From positions 11,539,133 through 11,603,132 of the forward strand of contig OZ037769.1 of assembly GCA_964035545.1 (NCBI GenBank): a stretch of 64,000 nucleotides of DNA, read 5' to 3'. Source of the stretch: Bugula neritina (lineage: Eukaryota > Bryozoa > Gymnolaemata > Cheilostomatida > Bugulidae). This document shows, one piece after another, positions 1-12,827 of the stretch. The notes beneath the pieces were generated by a model, which was given only the letters and a program-made list of their open reading frames with translations, was not told the DNA's origin and did not search any database. Position 1 is the stretch's first letter; every line of letters starts with the position of its first letter. The position numbers and the translations under genes were made by a program.

Positions 1-2226
1 TGGCGGGGAGTGTAGGCTGAGCTGCAGTATAGGAAGAACCCCAACATATGTAATCTATTCAGCACATTATATGTATTGTAGAAATTTATTCAAAAAAGAA
101 TTTAGAAAATGTTTCATGAAGCATGAACAAAATAAAAATTAATGCTGTAATATTATTACACCCATTAGAATTACTAGCAGCTATAGCATTAAAATTATGT
201 ATTTTTATAAAAATGTGTCTAATTTATGCTACAAAGTTATTACTGCCAAAGGTTACAAAATTTACCAGTCACATTCATGCAGCTGATGGAGAATAACTAA
301 CCTTCACATGCAATAAATACAATTAGTAGCTCTATCTAAAACTAATGCGCTGCTAAATGTTAGGAGTATAAGTTATAGTTATTCTAAGGAATAATTGCAA
401 AAAAAGTTACGTAGAGGAATTTAACTCTTATTATAATGTAATTATCTTCCAAGATATATTACAACATCACTACTTGGATGCATACAATGTCATATTTATA
501 TTGGCTTCAACATAATTTTCAATAATTTCCAATCTATTAACTTGAGCATTATGATTGTGATTATTTTATAAATAAGGCGATGATTAGGCACTGTTGGTAT
601 TTTGGTTCAATTTATTTATAGCTGTAACAGGCAGAGTTGTAAATATAATGGATATATCAAAATTCCAATGGGTATAGTACTCTAACACAACATTGATACT
701 AATAATTGTAGTCACTTACTCTTAGAATTAGTGAATGATGATACAGTCATAATAATTTGAATATTAATCAGCATTAGAGATAGACTGACTGCTTTATAAT
801 ATTATAGTTATTATGTCAAATTGAATTTATTCACTATAACTAAAAAAATTATGATTATAATTATAAATTAAAATAATTTAAATATTATATAATATATTGA
901 TAATTATTGGAATCATAATTATATTTATTGTTATGATCACTATGATTATAATTATTTAATATTATCTTTATGTTTGTATTTAAAGTTGTTCCTTAAATCT
1001 AAAGTTGTTTAAGTTTTATAAATTTATTATAATTATATTACTGTATAAGTATTGCTATTAGTATTAGTATAATTAAATTATTATAATTTATATTTTATTA
1101 TTTACATTTATTTTACTTTTTATTTTAGGACCAACAGTTCAAATTAATACTTGTGTCGTTTGCTTTATATTATAACTTACAAGTATAACTATTAACATAG
1201 TAATATTAGATTTGCTGTTAGTATTACTATGAATATAAATATTTATGTTAATATAGCTATCGGTATAACTTATACTTATAGTTATAACTAATATTACAAG
1301 TATTAGTTTCGAAACTGATCCTGCTCCGTAACATTAACATACTGATACTCATACTGTCATATGATTATCATTATGACTAATAATGGTATTAATAAATATA
1401 ACCATTGAATATTATTAATAATAGTTCACCAATACTAATAGGCGATAGTCATAGACTTAGAGTGAGAGTCATAGACATAGACTAGTGATACTCATACTGA
1501 TAGTGATTCACTGATTCAATTACAAATTTTAAAACTTGGTTTTACGTAGACAACTACTAACCTATAGTTCATCACAAAACGGTTGAAAATCATCATTTAC
1601 TGCATATTTAAGAGTAATTTTCTGGTAGTGTGGTCGACATGATAATTGAAATTAAAATAGGAAATATAATTATTTTGTGATTTACAGCAAGTTACAAACT
1701 AGCGAAATGGAATAGTCCATTTGAAAACAGTCAAATTAGTTACCTTTCTTGATGCTGCGTAGCTAACGTTAGTTATTAGTAGCCGCCCGAAGAGTAACAT
1801 TCACATGATTTGAGCTACGAATAACGAGAATCTGTGACAAACCCGCTTCTTAATAACTTTACGCGATATAAACTCACGCTACAATAGGGCTATTTTGCCA
1901 TCCCCACGTCAGAATAGGACACGGAGGGCAAGCTCGCGGGCAAGTCTGGGCAAGTCTAAGACACCTAATATGACCACTTTTACTTGCATTTTTGTAGTGT
2001 TTTCGTATAAGAAATTGGATAAAATGCTGATAAAACAGTTGAAAAGCATGCAAACTTTTGCTCAAATGTAATAAATAACCTGGATGCTTACGGCCTTTAA
2101 TAATGGACACCAAAAAAACTAATAATGTCCATTTGAATATAATTATGAATATCAGTGTGAGTATGAATAAGTATGAATATTTTATTGAATTGCAAAGTGT
2201 GTTACAATAAAATAAATCGAAATATG
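1..2226. other. AT-rich intergenic DNA, no gene seen
   Basis: The stretch is dominated by degenerate TA/TTA/ATTAT strings. The only open frame, on the minus strand near 1874-2113, has no recognisable motif or codon pattern. Low-complexity runs such as the GATAGTCATAGAC-like repeats near 1440-1510 suggest old satellite-like or transposon-derived sequence. I see no RNA gene or promoter signal that I could defend. Confidence 0.6.
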
Positions 2227-2234
2227 ATAAAAAC

Positions 2235-3454
2235 CAGTGTGGTATATTAAGAGTGTTGCCATTAGCAAATCTTACGGAATCATATGGGCGCCATTATGCC
2301 GAGATTGGTACCGCGAGTTTATATAAGTTATAAAGGAAAAATTTTGCCACTTTTGTTATTTTATTTTTTTTCTATTTTATGTGTACATTTTTTTTAATTT
2401 TGTTTATTGGTAAAGTTTTTAAACACATTTTTAATGCACATGAAATTAAAAGAAAAATTAAAACTCAATCATGCACATAAATACAAAGCTATAAAGTTAA
2501 AGCTTCGCTGTGATTACAATGTGAATATGAATTGAATAATGCTTGCAATAACCATTATACACAAAATACGCTACAGTTGCTATAAATGTAAGACTAGTTA
2601 ATTGGATGCAAATAGGCACGGTAATACTACTTAATTTATGCTATTTTTGAATTTTGTAGTAAATATTTGGCATGTATATATATATATATATTATTATATA
2701 TATATATATATTATATATATATATATATAATATTATTATATATATATATAATATATAATATTATTATATGTATATATATATATATTATATATAATATCAT
2801 TATATATATATAATGTATATAATTTAATATATAATATAATAATATATTATATATGATATTATTATATATATAATATATAATATAATAATATATTTTATAT
2901 ATTATATATGATATTATTATATATATAATATATATATAATATAATATATAATATAATATTATAATATAATAATATATTATATATGATATTATATATATAA
3001 TAATTATAATATATAATATAATAATATATAATATATTATTATAATATAATAATATATAATATATTATTATAATATATATATTATTATAATATATATATAT
3101 ATATTATATATAATATTATTATACTTGTATAATATATATATATATATAATATAATATAATATAATATATATTAATATATAACATATTATTATAATATATA
3201 TATATATTATAAATAAAATAATATAATAATATATATTATATGATATTATATATATATATATAGTATATATATAATATAATATATAATATAATAATATATT
3301 ATATTATTATATTATATAATATATTATTATAATATGTATATTATATATAATATTAGTATACTTATATAATATATATATAATATAACAATATATAATATAA
3401 AAATATATAATATATTATTATAATATATATATATATGTATATGTATAATATGTA

Positions 3455-3523
<69 letters not shown>

Positions 3524-3950
3524 CATGCCGAATATTTACTACAAATTTCAAAAATAGCATAAATTAAATAGTATTACCGTGCCTATTTGCATCCAATTTA
3601 CTAGTCTTACATTTATAGCAACTGTAACGTATTTTGTGTAAAATGGTTATTGCAAGCATTATTCAATTCATATTCACATTGTAATCACAGCGAAGCTTAA
3701 ACTTTATAGCTTTGTATTTACGTGCATGATTAAGTTTTAATTATTTTTAAAATTTTATATGTATTGAAAATATGTTTAAAAACTTTACCAATAAACAAAA
3801 CTAAAAAAAATGGACACATAATATAAAAAAAAAAATAAAATCACAAAAGTGGCAAAATTTTTCCTTTATAACTTATATAAACTCGCGGTACCATTAGCGA
3901 CATAATGATTTTTCATGGTTTAAAGTCAACACTCTTAATATACCACACTG
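2235..3950. mobile_element. hAT-type foldback/MITE element with 8-bp target duplication
   Basis: Both ends carry the inverted terminus CAGTGTGGTATATTAAGAG, continuing to about 23 bp. They are flanked by the identical octamer ATAAAAAC at 2227-2234 and 3951-3958. Inside a short divergent segment, a second and much longer inverted repeat pairs about 2310-2670 with about 3525-3890. An 8-bp duplication and a terminus starting CAGTG are hallmarks of the hAT superfamily. No transposase frame lies inside, so the element is non-autonomous. The centre is an expanded TA tract. Confidence 0.88.
2677..3523. repeat. TA/TAATAT microsatellite core of the hAT foldback element
   Basis: About 850 bases consist almost only of A and T in TA, TAT and ATAATAT units, ending in a pure TA run near 3462-3520. 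The tract lies exactly between the two long inverted arms of the surrounding element, so it probably grew from the loop. Any open frame here is repeat translation. Confidence 0.9.
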
Positions 3951-3958
3951 ATAAAAAC

Positions 3959-6900
3959 TAGTTGAGTAAAGAAAAAGAATCGCTGTGATGTGCCATAGAG
4001 TTATGTTCTCTGATCTATAAAACTGCGCAATACGAAGTCTTGATCCTCGGCTCTTTGATTGTAGTCTACTACCGCAATAAACACTTTTTTGAGGTTTTAC
4101 ATTGGTTTTGTAATTTGAAATTCTGATATGTTATATGTCATAGGTATGTTATATTATAGTAATATGAGTTGTGTTTTATGACCAATATTTATGTTATATC
4201 CAGGCTCATGCAGATGGTAGAAAGACTTGTCTTCCCCCATGTCCATTGATGGAATGGTAGCACCACTGAAATCTTTCAACGGTGAGAAAAATTGATCCCC
4301 ATCCACCCACTCAGGCGGTGGCCAACAACATGAACAAATTGATGCAAAATAATCGTAAATTCAAATATAATTACGTGAATTTCTGTGATCTGGTAAATAC
4401 AAACGAACAGTTCTATTAACATAAGAAGTTTTTTTAATGTTTTCAAATAAAATACCTTTTCTTGTGACAGTTGTACATTACATATATCTATTTAGAATAT
4501 TTATCAGTGCTAAATTCAATAGCTTGTCTAAATTGATAGAAGATTGTTTGAGCTGAAATAAAGAAAAATGTAGCTAATTGCATGATGGTCCATCCTAATT
4601 TTCTATATCATGATACATGTTGCATCCATGCATTAAAGAATGTCAATTACTAAAAACTTTGAACTGAAATAGAGATTGGCTAACTAATCGCCAGCTAGTT
4701 TTCTAAATAAAGTTGAAAAAATATGAATTGGATTACTTGATGTGATCGACAGTACACCATGCAATTGGGGGGAGGGGGGGTTTAGTAGCGCAGTATATTT
4801 CAGTAATATTATGTTATCTTTAAATACTAACTTTTGAGAATTTAAGTTTGGCTACTTCATGTTCATAACAACATATTTTCAAAACTTAGTTAAAACCTGG
4901 TCACTTATCTAGCAGTGGCTCAAATCATGTTTTTAAAATGGATTGTCACTACCAAAAAATATGAACTCTTTCTGTGCCTTCTTGAATATGTGGTGATGTT
5001 TGTTCATCCATCTTTTTTCTATCAGATATTTTAATATATTGTTTACTTAGTGCTAATAGCTTTCTGTATAGTATGATTAAAGAAATTTGCCTTGTTGAGG
5101 CTTCCTTGTAAACAGGAAAATAAGGTAAGGGCATCTATTAAAAAAGACCATAAAGAATAAAAACTACCAAAATTCAGCAAAACCAACATAAAAGTCTAAA
5201 TAGAACAGTACTTTAGAGTGTAAGGGCTAAAATACAGTCTTTCCAATACAAATGCACTGAACAAAAAGCTAAACCATAACTTGCTTAAGCATGTACAAAA
5301 GTTAAAATGTTGCACATTACTAAGAAATGTACATAAAAACTAGCTCAAATAAATGCGTATACAATTAATAACTGAAACAGTGATTAGTTAAGGATGTAAG
5401 TACTACTTAGTGAAAAATTGTATTCAGATCAACAGTATACTTATAGAAGGAAGACTAGCTAAAATGCAATAAAACTGGCTTGAATAGTTTTTTCTAGTTA
5501 TACGCTTATTTCCACAATACTATTTCTAAATTTCAAAAATCTTTAAATTTTGATGAGCAAGCCTGGACTTCCAGAAAGTTTTACGGTACTCTAGTGGGAG
5601 TTGCACCCACTACACACACCCATCAAAATTGAAAAACATTTCAGGAGACAACTCAACAAAAAGCATGACTTAATTGGCTTCTTTGAAACTTCTCAAATAA
5701 AAAAAATACAATAGCTTTAATAATTATAAATATAACATTATTACCATGGCATCGGGCGAATTCTAAATAAAAAGAAGTTTTAGTACGATAAAAAGATGGG
5801 ACCATAAACCATATAGACAGATGTCAGGGCAAACCTTGATACAAAAGTAAGTCTATAAAATTAAATTCATAACAGTGTCTAATCTTTTACACACATTGAT
5901 ATTCATATAGTTACAATAAACAAAATCAAAATGAGGTAATCTAAAATAAATAGTGTCTTAACGGAACTGAGTGGATTATAGTATTTGAAATCCTTGTGGG
6001 AAATTACAATCAGCAACGCTCTTAAATTGTCTTTTTCATTTATAAAACTAATACTAACAATAACAGAAAACATCATATTCTTCTTCAAAAATTCTAGTCT
6101 CTACTCTATAAATTATGTAACTATAATATGCACTGTCATTCTTGGACGTAGTAGCCTATACTTATTATCTATTACCCTCTTTCAATGGATTGTTGCTTTT
6201 CTTGGTAGCATCACTCCATCAGCTTTTGTGAAAAAATATCTAATAATTTTGGGTAAGCCTGAGGGACTGAGCATTAACCCTTGACATTCTCCTAGGTCCT
6301 GGCAGTTCCTGCAAAGATGAATGTATAGCTATTGCGCATGACTAAACTATGTGCATGTGAATGTAGCACAAAATTAAGACATATATTCACGAAAGTTGAT
6401 ACTACTGAGGGAATCAACAATTCACCTTTTCTAACTTGTGTAATGACTGTGGGAAGTATTGTTTCCCCAACCACTATGTCACTAACACTTGTAGTAGATG
6501 ACACAGTGCGTTATATTATAATGATCCAGGAGACGATAACTCTATATACTGCGCCCAGACTAACCATTATGAAACGTCGCATGGAGTTGTGGCACCGCAA
6601 CACTCATTATGGGCGCCACTGATCAACCCTCCAGTAGCGCCCTCCGGCTTATCGGAGACTCGACACGTGTTAAACTCTTCCGTCTTATTACAACGTGGTT
6701 GGCTTTCTGAAGGACAAGAATGCTGTAATCAGTAATGAGTAATGTGTCACTGGGTAACAGACAAGGAACTGATACCTGCCATCCGAAGGATTTTGGTACC
6801 TTTAGTCAGATGATTACAATAATAATACATTTTTGCAGTTAATGTTATACGTCTAGGTAAGTAATAAATTGTCATTTTGTAGAGGTATACGATTACTAGA

Positions 6901-7230
6901 AGCAGGGGAGTAGTGCTGTCAGTGTGAGTGTGGGTGTTGCACTTAGTGCTTACTCTTACTCTTAGTCTTACACAGCAACAACCAACAACCTGAACCAACT
7001 ACTACTAGTGAATTTGACTATGACTCAAAATTTGAGAAGTAAATTAGTTATTAAATCTAGTAATTTTAATAAATATTTATATTATTTATATTTTCACTTG
7101 TTAGTTGTTAACGTTACGAACCGTTCTACTTCGTCTTCTAATAATAATTTCAATTTGACATCCTGACACCATATTCAATAATTCATATTGATATTCATAT
7201 TTCATGTAGGTAGTATAGAAAGCCTCTATT
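3959..7230. other. Gene-poor AT-rich region
   Basis: Several short frames occur on both strands (for example 5985-6284 plus, 6292-6504 minus and 6332-6622 plus). None shows a conserved motif, signal peptide or splice structure that I recognise. A G-rich run sits near 4768-4780. The segment around 6550-6700 is less AT-rich and may be an old mobile-element fragment. Confidence 0.5.
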
Positions 7231-7234
7231 CGAC

Positions 7235-7395
7235 TAGTAGTAATAGTATTAGTAGTAGTAGTAGTAGTGGTGGCAGCGGTGGCACCGGCAGTAGCAGTAG
7301 TAGTTGCAGTAGTAGTAGTAGTAGTAGTACTAGTAGTATTAGTAGTAGTAGTAGTAGCAGTAGTACTAGAATAGTAGTAGTAGTAGTAGTTGGGC
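7235..7395. repeat. AGT/TAG trinucleotide microsatellite
   Basis: Imperfect AGT units run for about 160 bases with GGC/ACC interruptions near 7268-7290. The overlapping frames read as poly-serine on plus and poly-leucine on minus, which is the expected translation of the repeat. I do not call a gene. Confidence 0.9.
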
Positions 7396-8034
7396 TTGGT
7401 AGAATCGTAACTGTAACTGTAAGGAGTATTTTAAAAGGGTGTAGGTCATTTCGTACCCACTTGTTCAAGTCATTTCGTACACATAAATATTTATATAAAC
7501 TAAAATACATATTTTAATATTTATTTATTATTTGATGTATGAATCACTGTCATGCAGTACTGTTCACAAGTACTAGTAACTGACACATTTCATTTCACCT
7601 CATGCTATTATTGTGATATATAGATGCTAGGAGGAACCTCTCTTAGGGCTTAGACTTTAGAGTTTAGATATTCATATTCATATTGATATTATTATCAATA
7701 GATGGCAGCACATAGAATGATAGTGATAGAGATGAGTGATGAGTGATGAATAGTGATGAGAATATTTTTCATTTAAAAAATGCTGGGAGAAAAAGAGAGC
7801 TGGGATGCAATATACAAGTAAACTAGTATTATTCAACTTCAAGTGCTCATCTAGTGTATTAATTTATTCATTTTGTGTATGAAAGGGATAGCAGTTTGTG
7901 TACAACACCAGTAAGCCTTTTAAAATGTTTACTAAGATTAAGGCTAAGCTTTGTTGAATAGTAATAAGATTAAATTTGCGTTATTGGTTGTATAATAATG
8001 TATAGGTTATTTCAAAATAGTCTACAATGCTTAA

Positions 8035-8728
8035 CCCTTACGCAATCAATGGACCATATATGTCCCTCAAAGCGACACTATCCGCAGATCAATGGACCAT
8101 ATATGGTCTTTTAGGTAAATAAACAATACCGCTTAGTTTAAACTTCCAGTTTTCAACCAAACAGCCTAAAAGTTTTTGTAATTGATGTTGATAGTGCAGC
8201 TTGGTAATTTTGGGATAATTATAGCCATTAAATTTGATTAAATAATAGCTACCAAGCCAGCTAGTTGCTTTTCAATTTAATCCTTAAATTTCAAAATTAT
8301 CGGCAAATTTTAACGCTACTTTCAAATGCAAGAAACTGCTGTCAAATTATAGAGAGCCAGTTTATTTTATTTAGATTACATTTAGAAGAACATCTAAATA
8401 AACAGAAATGTTAAAGTCACTGTAATTTGAATCATATTATAAATTAATTTTATCATTTTGAGTTTTCAATTTTAAAATGGCGGTTTTGAGAGGTCAAATT
8501 AAAATGACTGATTTTAGCTAGAATTAAGGTCTCCCGTCACTTTAAGAAGCTTTTTATAATAGAAAATACTCCTAAAATTATAATACCCAGTTTATTTAAG
8601 GCCGAAATCAAGTGTAACTTTTTAATAATGAAATTGAAAGTTATGCAAAATTTGTTAGCAAAGCAAATTTCGCGATAAACTCAAACGAGGCATAAAATTA
8701 CGTAACTTCAAAGTTGATCGCGAAAGAG
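8035..8728. mobile_element. piggyBac-like non-autonomous element
   Basis: The element is bounded by the target TTAA at 8031-8034 and 8729-8732. Its imperfect inverted ends read CCCTTACGCAATCAA on the left and, reverse-complemented, CTCTTTCGCGATCAA on the right. TTAA targets and C-rich CCCTT termini are typical of piggyBac elements. There is no transposase frame in the 694-bp body, so it would depend on an enzyme supplied in trans. Confidence 0.7.
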
Positions 8729-8732
8729 TTAA

Positions 8733-9600
8733 ACTGTGTTGAATAAGTTTACGTTGATTGTATTTGTATAGCATCTTATTTGCATGGTAAAATTGTATAG
8801 GGTATTCTAAAATAGTCTACACCCTTGTGATGTAATCTTTCAGGACTTTTGTGTAGTTAGCCAGCTTACCAGCTGACATGTTATTCAACACATAATAATT
8901 CTTGTATGTTTGAAACTATCCATGTGTTGAGCAGCTGGCATGAAAGAGCTAGTCAACTTTTTTTGGTAAAACGTGGAAAATCCACAATCTTGTCAGCATT
9001 CCAATCGCTATACTTTTCTATACTTTCGTATATAGATGAATATTGTATCACCATTAGTAAATCACTCAACAAATATGATATCTTTTTTAGACTCTAGACC
9101 CCCATGTGATGTGAATCAAGAAGAATAGAACATATTCATATTGACCACACTCCACACACTACTATAGAGTGATTGTAATGGAATGTCATTGAATACCCAT
9201 TCACCCAAGTTATCTAGCACATCTCCAACCTCAGGTAGGTTATATGGCTGTCAAAAATATTCCTTGTTGTCTTCTGTTTTTACAACTGCCGAACAATGCT
9301 CTCCTGTTAATTGTGTGGTTTTGTATTTATAACCATACAAAATTAAAAATTCTGAGCACACAGTAGTAGGTCTATAGAAAAGACTACTTAAAAGTTAAAT
9401 TTTTCAATGGGTCTATCTGCCTTCAATATTCTGTAGATTTGTTTGCCATCCATTACATGTAGAAATTTGTCATTACAATCCTGTTTGATTTTATCTAAAC
9501 TTTAAAATCGAATCTAGTATCTGCTTTTTATAAGGTGATAACAGCCATTCTTTTGGAGATTGGGTTTTTAATTAAAAGCTAATAAAGAGTAATAGTTGTT
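8733..9600. other. No gene supported
   Basis: The first 90 bases resemble the sequence just left of the piggyBac-like element (about 7950-8030), including a shared TATTCTAAAATAGTCTACA-like stretch. The remainder has only short frames. A minus-strand stretch near 9410-9510 could be decayed coding sequence downstream of the Polinton-like gene, but I recognise no family. Confidence 0.4.
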
Positions 9601-9604
9601 ATAT

Positions 9605-10480
9605 TTTAATTTATATCAATACAGATTTCAGCATCATGGAATAATTTTCCAGTGCTTTCCAGTAATACAAGATAGTTTCTAAGAGTTGTGTTATTTTCAA
9701 AATCACTGGCTAGTGGTGTCCCCTCTCCAAATCATTTTCCCAGCAATTAGCAAGCGACAGTCTTTCAGATTTTTATGTTTGAAGTTAAAGGGATTAAGTT
9801 TGTAGGCACCTTCAAAACTTTCAGTATCTACCAATCCAATAACTATACGTTTGGCTTGGATTTTATTGAACAAATTTTCCTCATTGCATAATAATGATCC
9901 TGTAGCAATACTGAAAGTTTTCTTTGATTGCAGGTTTCCATCATCTTGGTTGAATTCCGTCTTTAACCTTCTCTCTTCTGATAAACATAGAAGGTAAGCC
10001 ATTTTCAACTTGTACTGTAAATTTTTAGCAGCTATTAGAGTTCCCTTCAAGTTTCAGCTTGACATCAGTTCCATTTAGGACGATTGATTTTGAAAAAAAC
10101 ATGTCAGAGTGAAGTTTACGGATAAATGGAACAGTATTACTATTTACTTCCAGCAGTAAATGTTTTACTGATAACTACTCTTTTATTTTCATTTCTAAGT
10201 TTGCCAGTGCTTATGCTGTTTCTTTTTAAGTAATACCCCCAAAAGCTAACTGGGATTCTTTGGTTTCATTGCTATAACTCAACAGGGTCTCAATCATAGC
10301 TCTATAGTGGTGTAGGTTAGCTGTTAAGGCATCACTGCTCATGAGAACATCGTATAAAATAACATCAACTTGCAGATTGGTTGGTTCAATAGTTTCATCT
10401 AGATTTATATTGCTACTATCACCATTTGAAACTTTTGCTTCCAGATAACTTGATGCTAAATCTGTATGGTGATTCAAATC
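9605..10480 (-). pseudogene. Broken Polinton/Maverick-type structural (capsid-family) protein, F54H12.2-like
   Basis: Three minus-strand frames, read in order 10477 to 9605, match successive parts of the protein family commonly annotated as F54H12.2-like, which belongs to Polinton/Maverick-type elements and is regarded as a virion structural protein. Visible landmarks are YRAMIETLLSYSNETKESQL near the N-terminal side, a RKLHSDMF...LNGTDVKLKL stretch near 10050-10140, VIGLVDTESFEGAYKLNPFNFKH near 9780-9850, and DFENNTTLRNYL near 9680. The frame shifts near 10048 and stops near 10226 and 9703, so no intact product is possible. No polymerase, integrase or packaging ATPase is visible nearby, so this is a relic fragment. 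Assignment to the family is from memory of its motifs; whether it is the major or minor capsid subunit I leave open. Confidence 0.65.
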
Positions 10481-10499
10481 TCCCGATATTGAGAATTTG

Positions 10500-12240
10500 A
10501 TAGGATCTGATGGGCTGCTGGTTGCAAGTGTTCAACGTGAAAACCTTCTTCAACAGATGCTTACGTTGGTAAGTTGGTAAATAATTCTATATCTGGCTAA
10601 GATGCCAGGCAGCTATGTTGAAGTGACATCTGTTTTATAAATATGATGTTGACCGATTTCTTCATTAGAAGATGTCTTTTCAGCTCAACTACTTCTCTCT
10701 AACTAACTGCTGAAGAGATATGGGTTGTTTTTTATTCTTTGTGTGAGGTTTTAGGGATTTTGATGATTTGGCCAGAAAACTGCCACCATTTTATACTATC
10801 ATTGGATGAAGTTTTTCGACATTCATCAACTAATATTAATATTTAATATTCTAATTTAATTACACTTTTTCAACAATTTTCAAGTGTTGCATCTTTAATA
10901 ATTGAAAATAATGCTTCATAATCCATATCCACACTTCACTTGATGCCAGAAACATCTGATATAGAATCAATTGAGCCTTCATCAAATCCTTTATAAAGTT
11001 TTCAGCATCTGGAGAAGCATGGTTTTAATGTCAGAAGTTTCATTGTGTTATGTTTCATTGTGAAGGATTTCTCTATATGGTTTTAACTGGATGAAGGTGT
11101 CGGTGCTTGGCATGGAATAGTTAGCTGCTCTTTTTAGTAGACCTTGAAACCTTTGCTCTTTTTACAGACACCCAACTATTTATAATTATAAAGTTCTCAC
11201 TGAACTTTAGCCTTGGGATGACGTTCAGTGTTCAACTAGAGATATCTAGCAGACTTCACAGAACTGCTACTCACATTTATTTTGTCCATCAATTAAATGT
11301 CCTGTCATTGTTTGAAATAGGCATTATGAATAATACCAATCAAATTACATGGTTACAAGTTATATCTGTACATAGCAACTACTGTCTATTTGAAAGGGTT
11401 TTCCATGTGTATGCATTCGAAATGTAGTAGTAAAATAATAATCCATGCATCACATGTTTTAAAATATTTTTAGAATATAGCAGTGAGAAATTAGAAGTTG
11501 AATTAGAATAATAAGAAATTAAAAAGTAACATACTTTTAGTATAGTATATGGAATTATATTTGTGTTTCACGTCATGACTATAACAGAGTGCACATAACT
11601 GAAGGGTGGAGCCAGATGACCTACATTTGACTTTTTATGTTGTTTGTTGAATGTTGGCTGCTAAAAATAACATGAACCATGTTGTGTTAGGCGCAGGAAA
11701 CCTGCAAAACCCATTACAGTTTTCTTGTGTGGAGATAGAAATTCAGTTGACATCCTTCTTGAGTGCAAAACTTAATGCTTTTTTATTACTTTTATAGCAG
11801 CAACGTGGTAGATTCTATAAAAGTCATAATGAGAATTGCAGTTCTAATTTTTTACCAAAAATGGCAAGCACATAGCTAAAATAAAGACATAAGGCAAGAA
11901 ACTATTTTTTGCTTAGTTGTTTTTTGTGAGTGCTCACAATAATAATAGTTTGTAACTGTATGTTACTTGTACTATGACTGCAGTAGAACTAAAATCTCAT
12001 ACCCCCCTACCAGTTGGTTACATAATACCTGGTGCCATTGATTATCAAGACAAGTCTATTCAAATGCCACACAGGCAACCATGGCGAAATGCTGAGCAGC
12101 AGGCAGGCCAGCAAAACTAAGCCTCCTCAACTAATATCAGAATGTTTCTTGAATTTGTACTAAATTCAAAGCTGAGAGATTAATTGATAGAGTACTTTGA
12201 CAAATTCTTGTAATGTCATTAAAGTTGAATGGCATCCACT
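10500..12240. other. No gene supported
   Basis: Only short frames without recognisable motifs occur. The segment may contain further remains of the Polinton-like element upstream of its structural gene, since weakly open minus-strand stretches persist near 10850-11100, but I cannot name a family. Confidence 0.4.
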
Positions 12241-12243
12241 TAG

Positions 12244-12400
12244 AACAGTTGTTCTCAACCCTTTTAAATGCCATTCCTTCCCCCTTTCATGGATTTTTAG
12301 TAATAACCCCTCCCTTTTTTGAAAAGGCAATTTTATGTACATCAAAACACTGAAATAACATAGGGTACAAGTCAATATTTTTTCTATTAGACTTGATTAT
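12244..12400. mobile_element. Possible end of a hAT-family element
   Basis: The stretch beginning CAGTTGTTCTCAACCCTTTT near 12246 resembles the common hAT terminus CAGTGGTTCTCAACC seen in many animal genomes. I did not find a matching opposite end or an 8-bp duplication. It could be one end of the hAT transposase relic at 14348-14796, separated from it by the Harbinger insertion. Confidence 0.35.
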
Positions 12401-12596
12401 AAAATAATGATGGTAATAATATCATACATCTGGCTGATTTTTGATAGGGCACATCCCCAGTTACTCTGCCTATCAAGGCACATTCTTTTCTCATTTTTGA
12501 TAGTTAAAATCGTAAGTTTAGTCCAACAGTGGGCGCTTGTGCTGTACACCAAAATCCTGGTGTAACGTTCCCATCTTGGCTCACCTGATCTGAGTA

Positions 12597-12631
12597 CCCA
12601 GGCGAACAATATAATATATTGTTCGCCTGGG
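12597..12631. repeat. 35-bp perfect palindrome
   Basis: CCCAGGCGAACAATATA is followed, after one base, by its exact reverse complement. It lies directly beside the 87-bp inverted repeat and within the coding sequence for the Harbinger C-terminus. Confidence 0.9.
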
Positions 12632-12641
12632 TTATTATTAT

Positions 12642-12827
12642 CATTGCGGAAGCTACAAAAGCAACGAAATTAGTTAGAACTGTGTGTGTTTTACACAACT
12701 TTCTTAAAAAAACTGATGTCAACATAATTGATGTCAACATATTATGTTGACATCAGTTTTTTTAAGAAAGTTGTGTAAAACACACACAGTTCTAACTAAT
12801 TTCGTTGCTTTTGTAGCTTCCGCAATG
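12642..12827. repeat. 87-bp inverted repeat duplicating the Harbinger C-terminal exon
   Basis: Bases 12642-12728 are the reverse complement of 12741-12827, separated by a 12-base spacer. The right arm encodes part of the transposase exon on the minus strand (ATKATKLVRTVCVLHNFL region), and the left arm carries the same exon piece in opposite orientation. This interrupts the coding path to the terminal YCSPGY block. Confidence 0.9.

Noticed and set aside
3327-3560. Open frame rich in Tyr and Ile
   Set aside because: It is translation of the TA microsatellite in the hAT foldback element.
7188-7517. Poly-serine / poly-leucine frames
   Set aside because: They arise from the AGT trinucleotide repeat, and similar length on both strands argues against coding.
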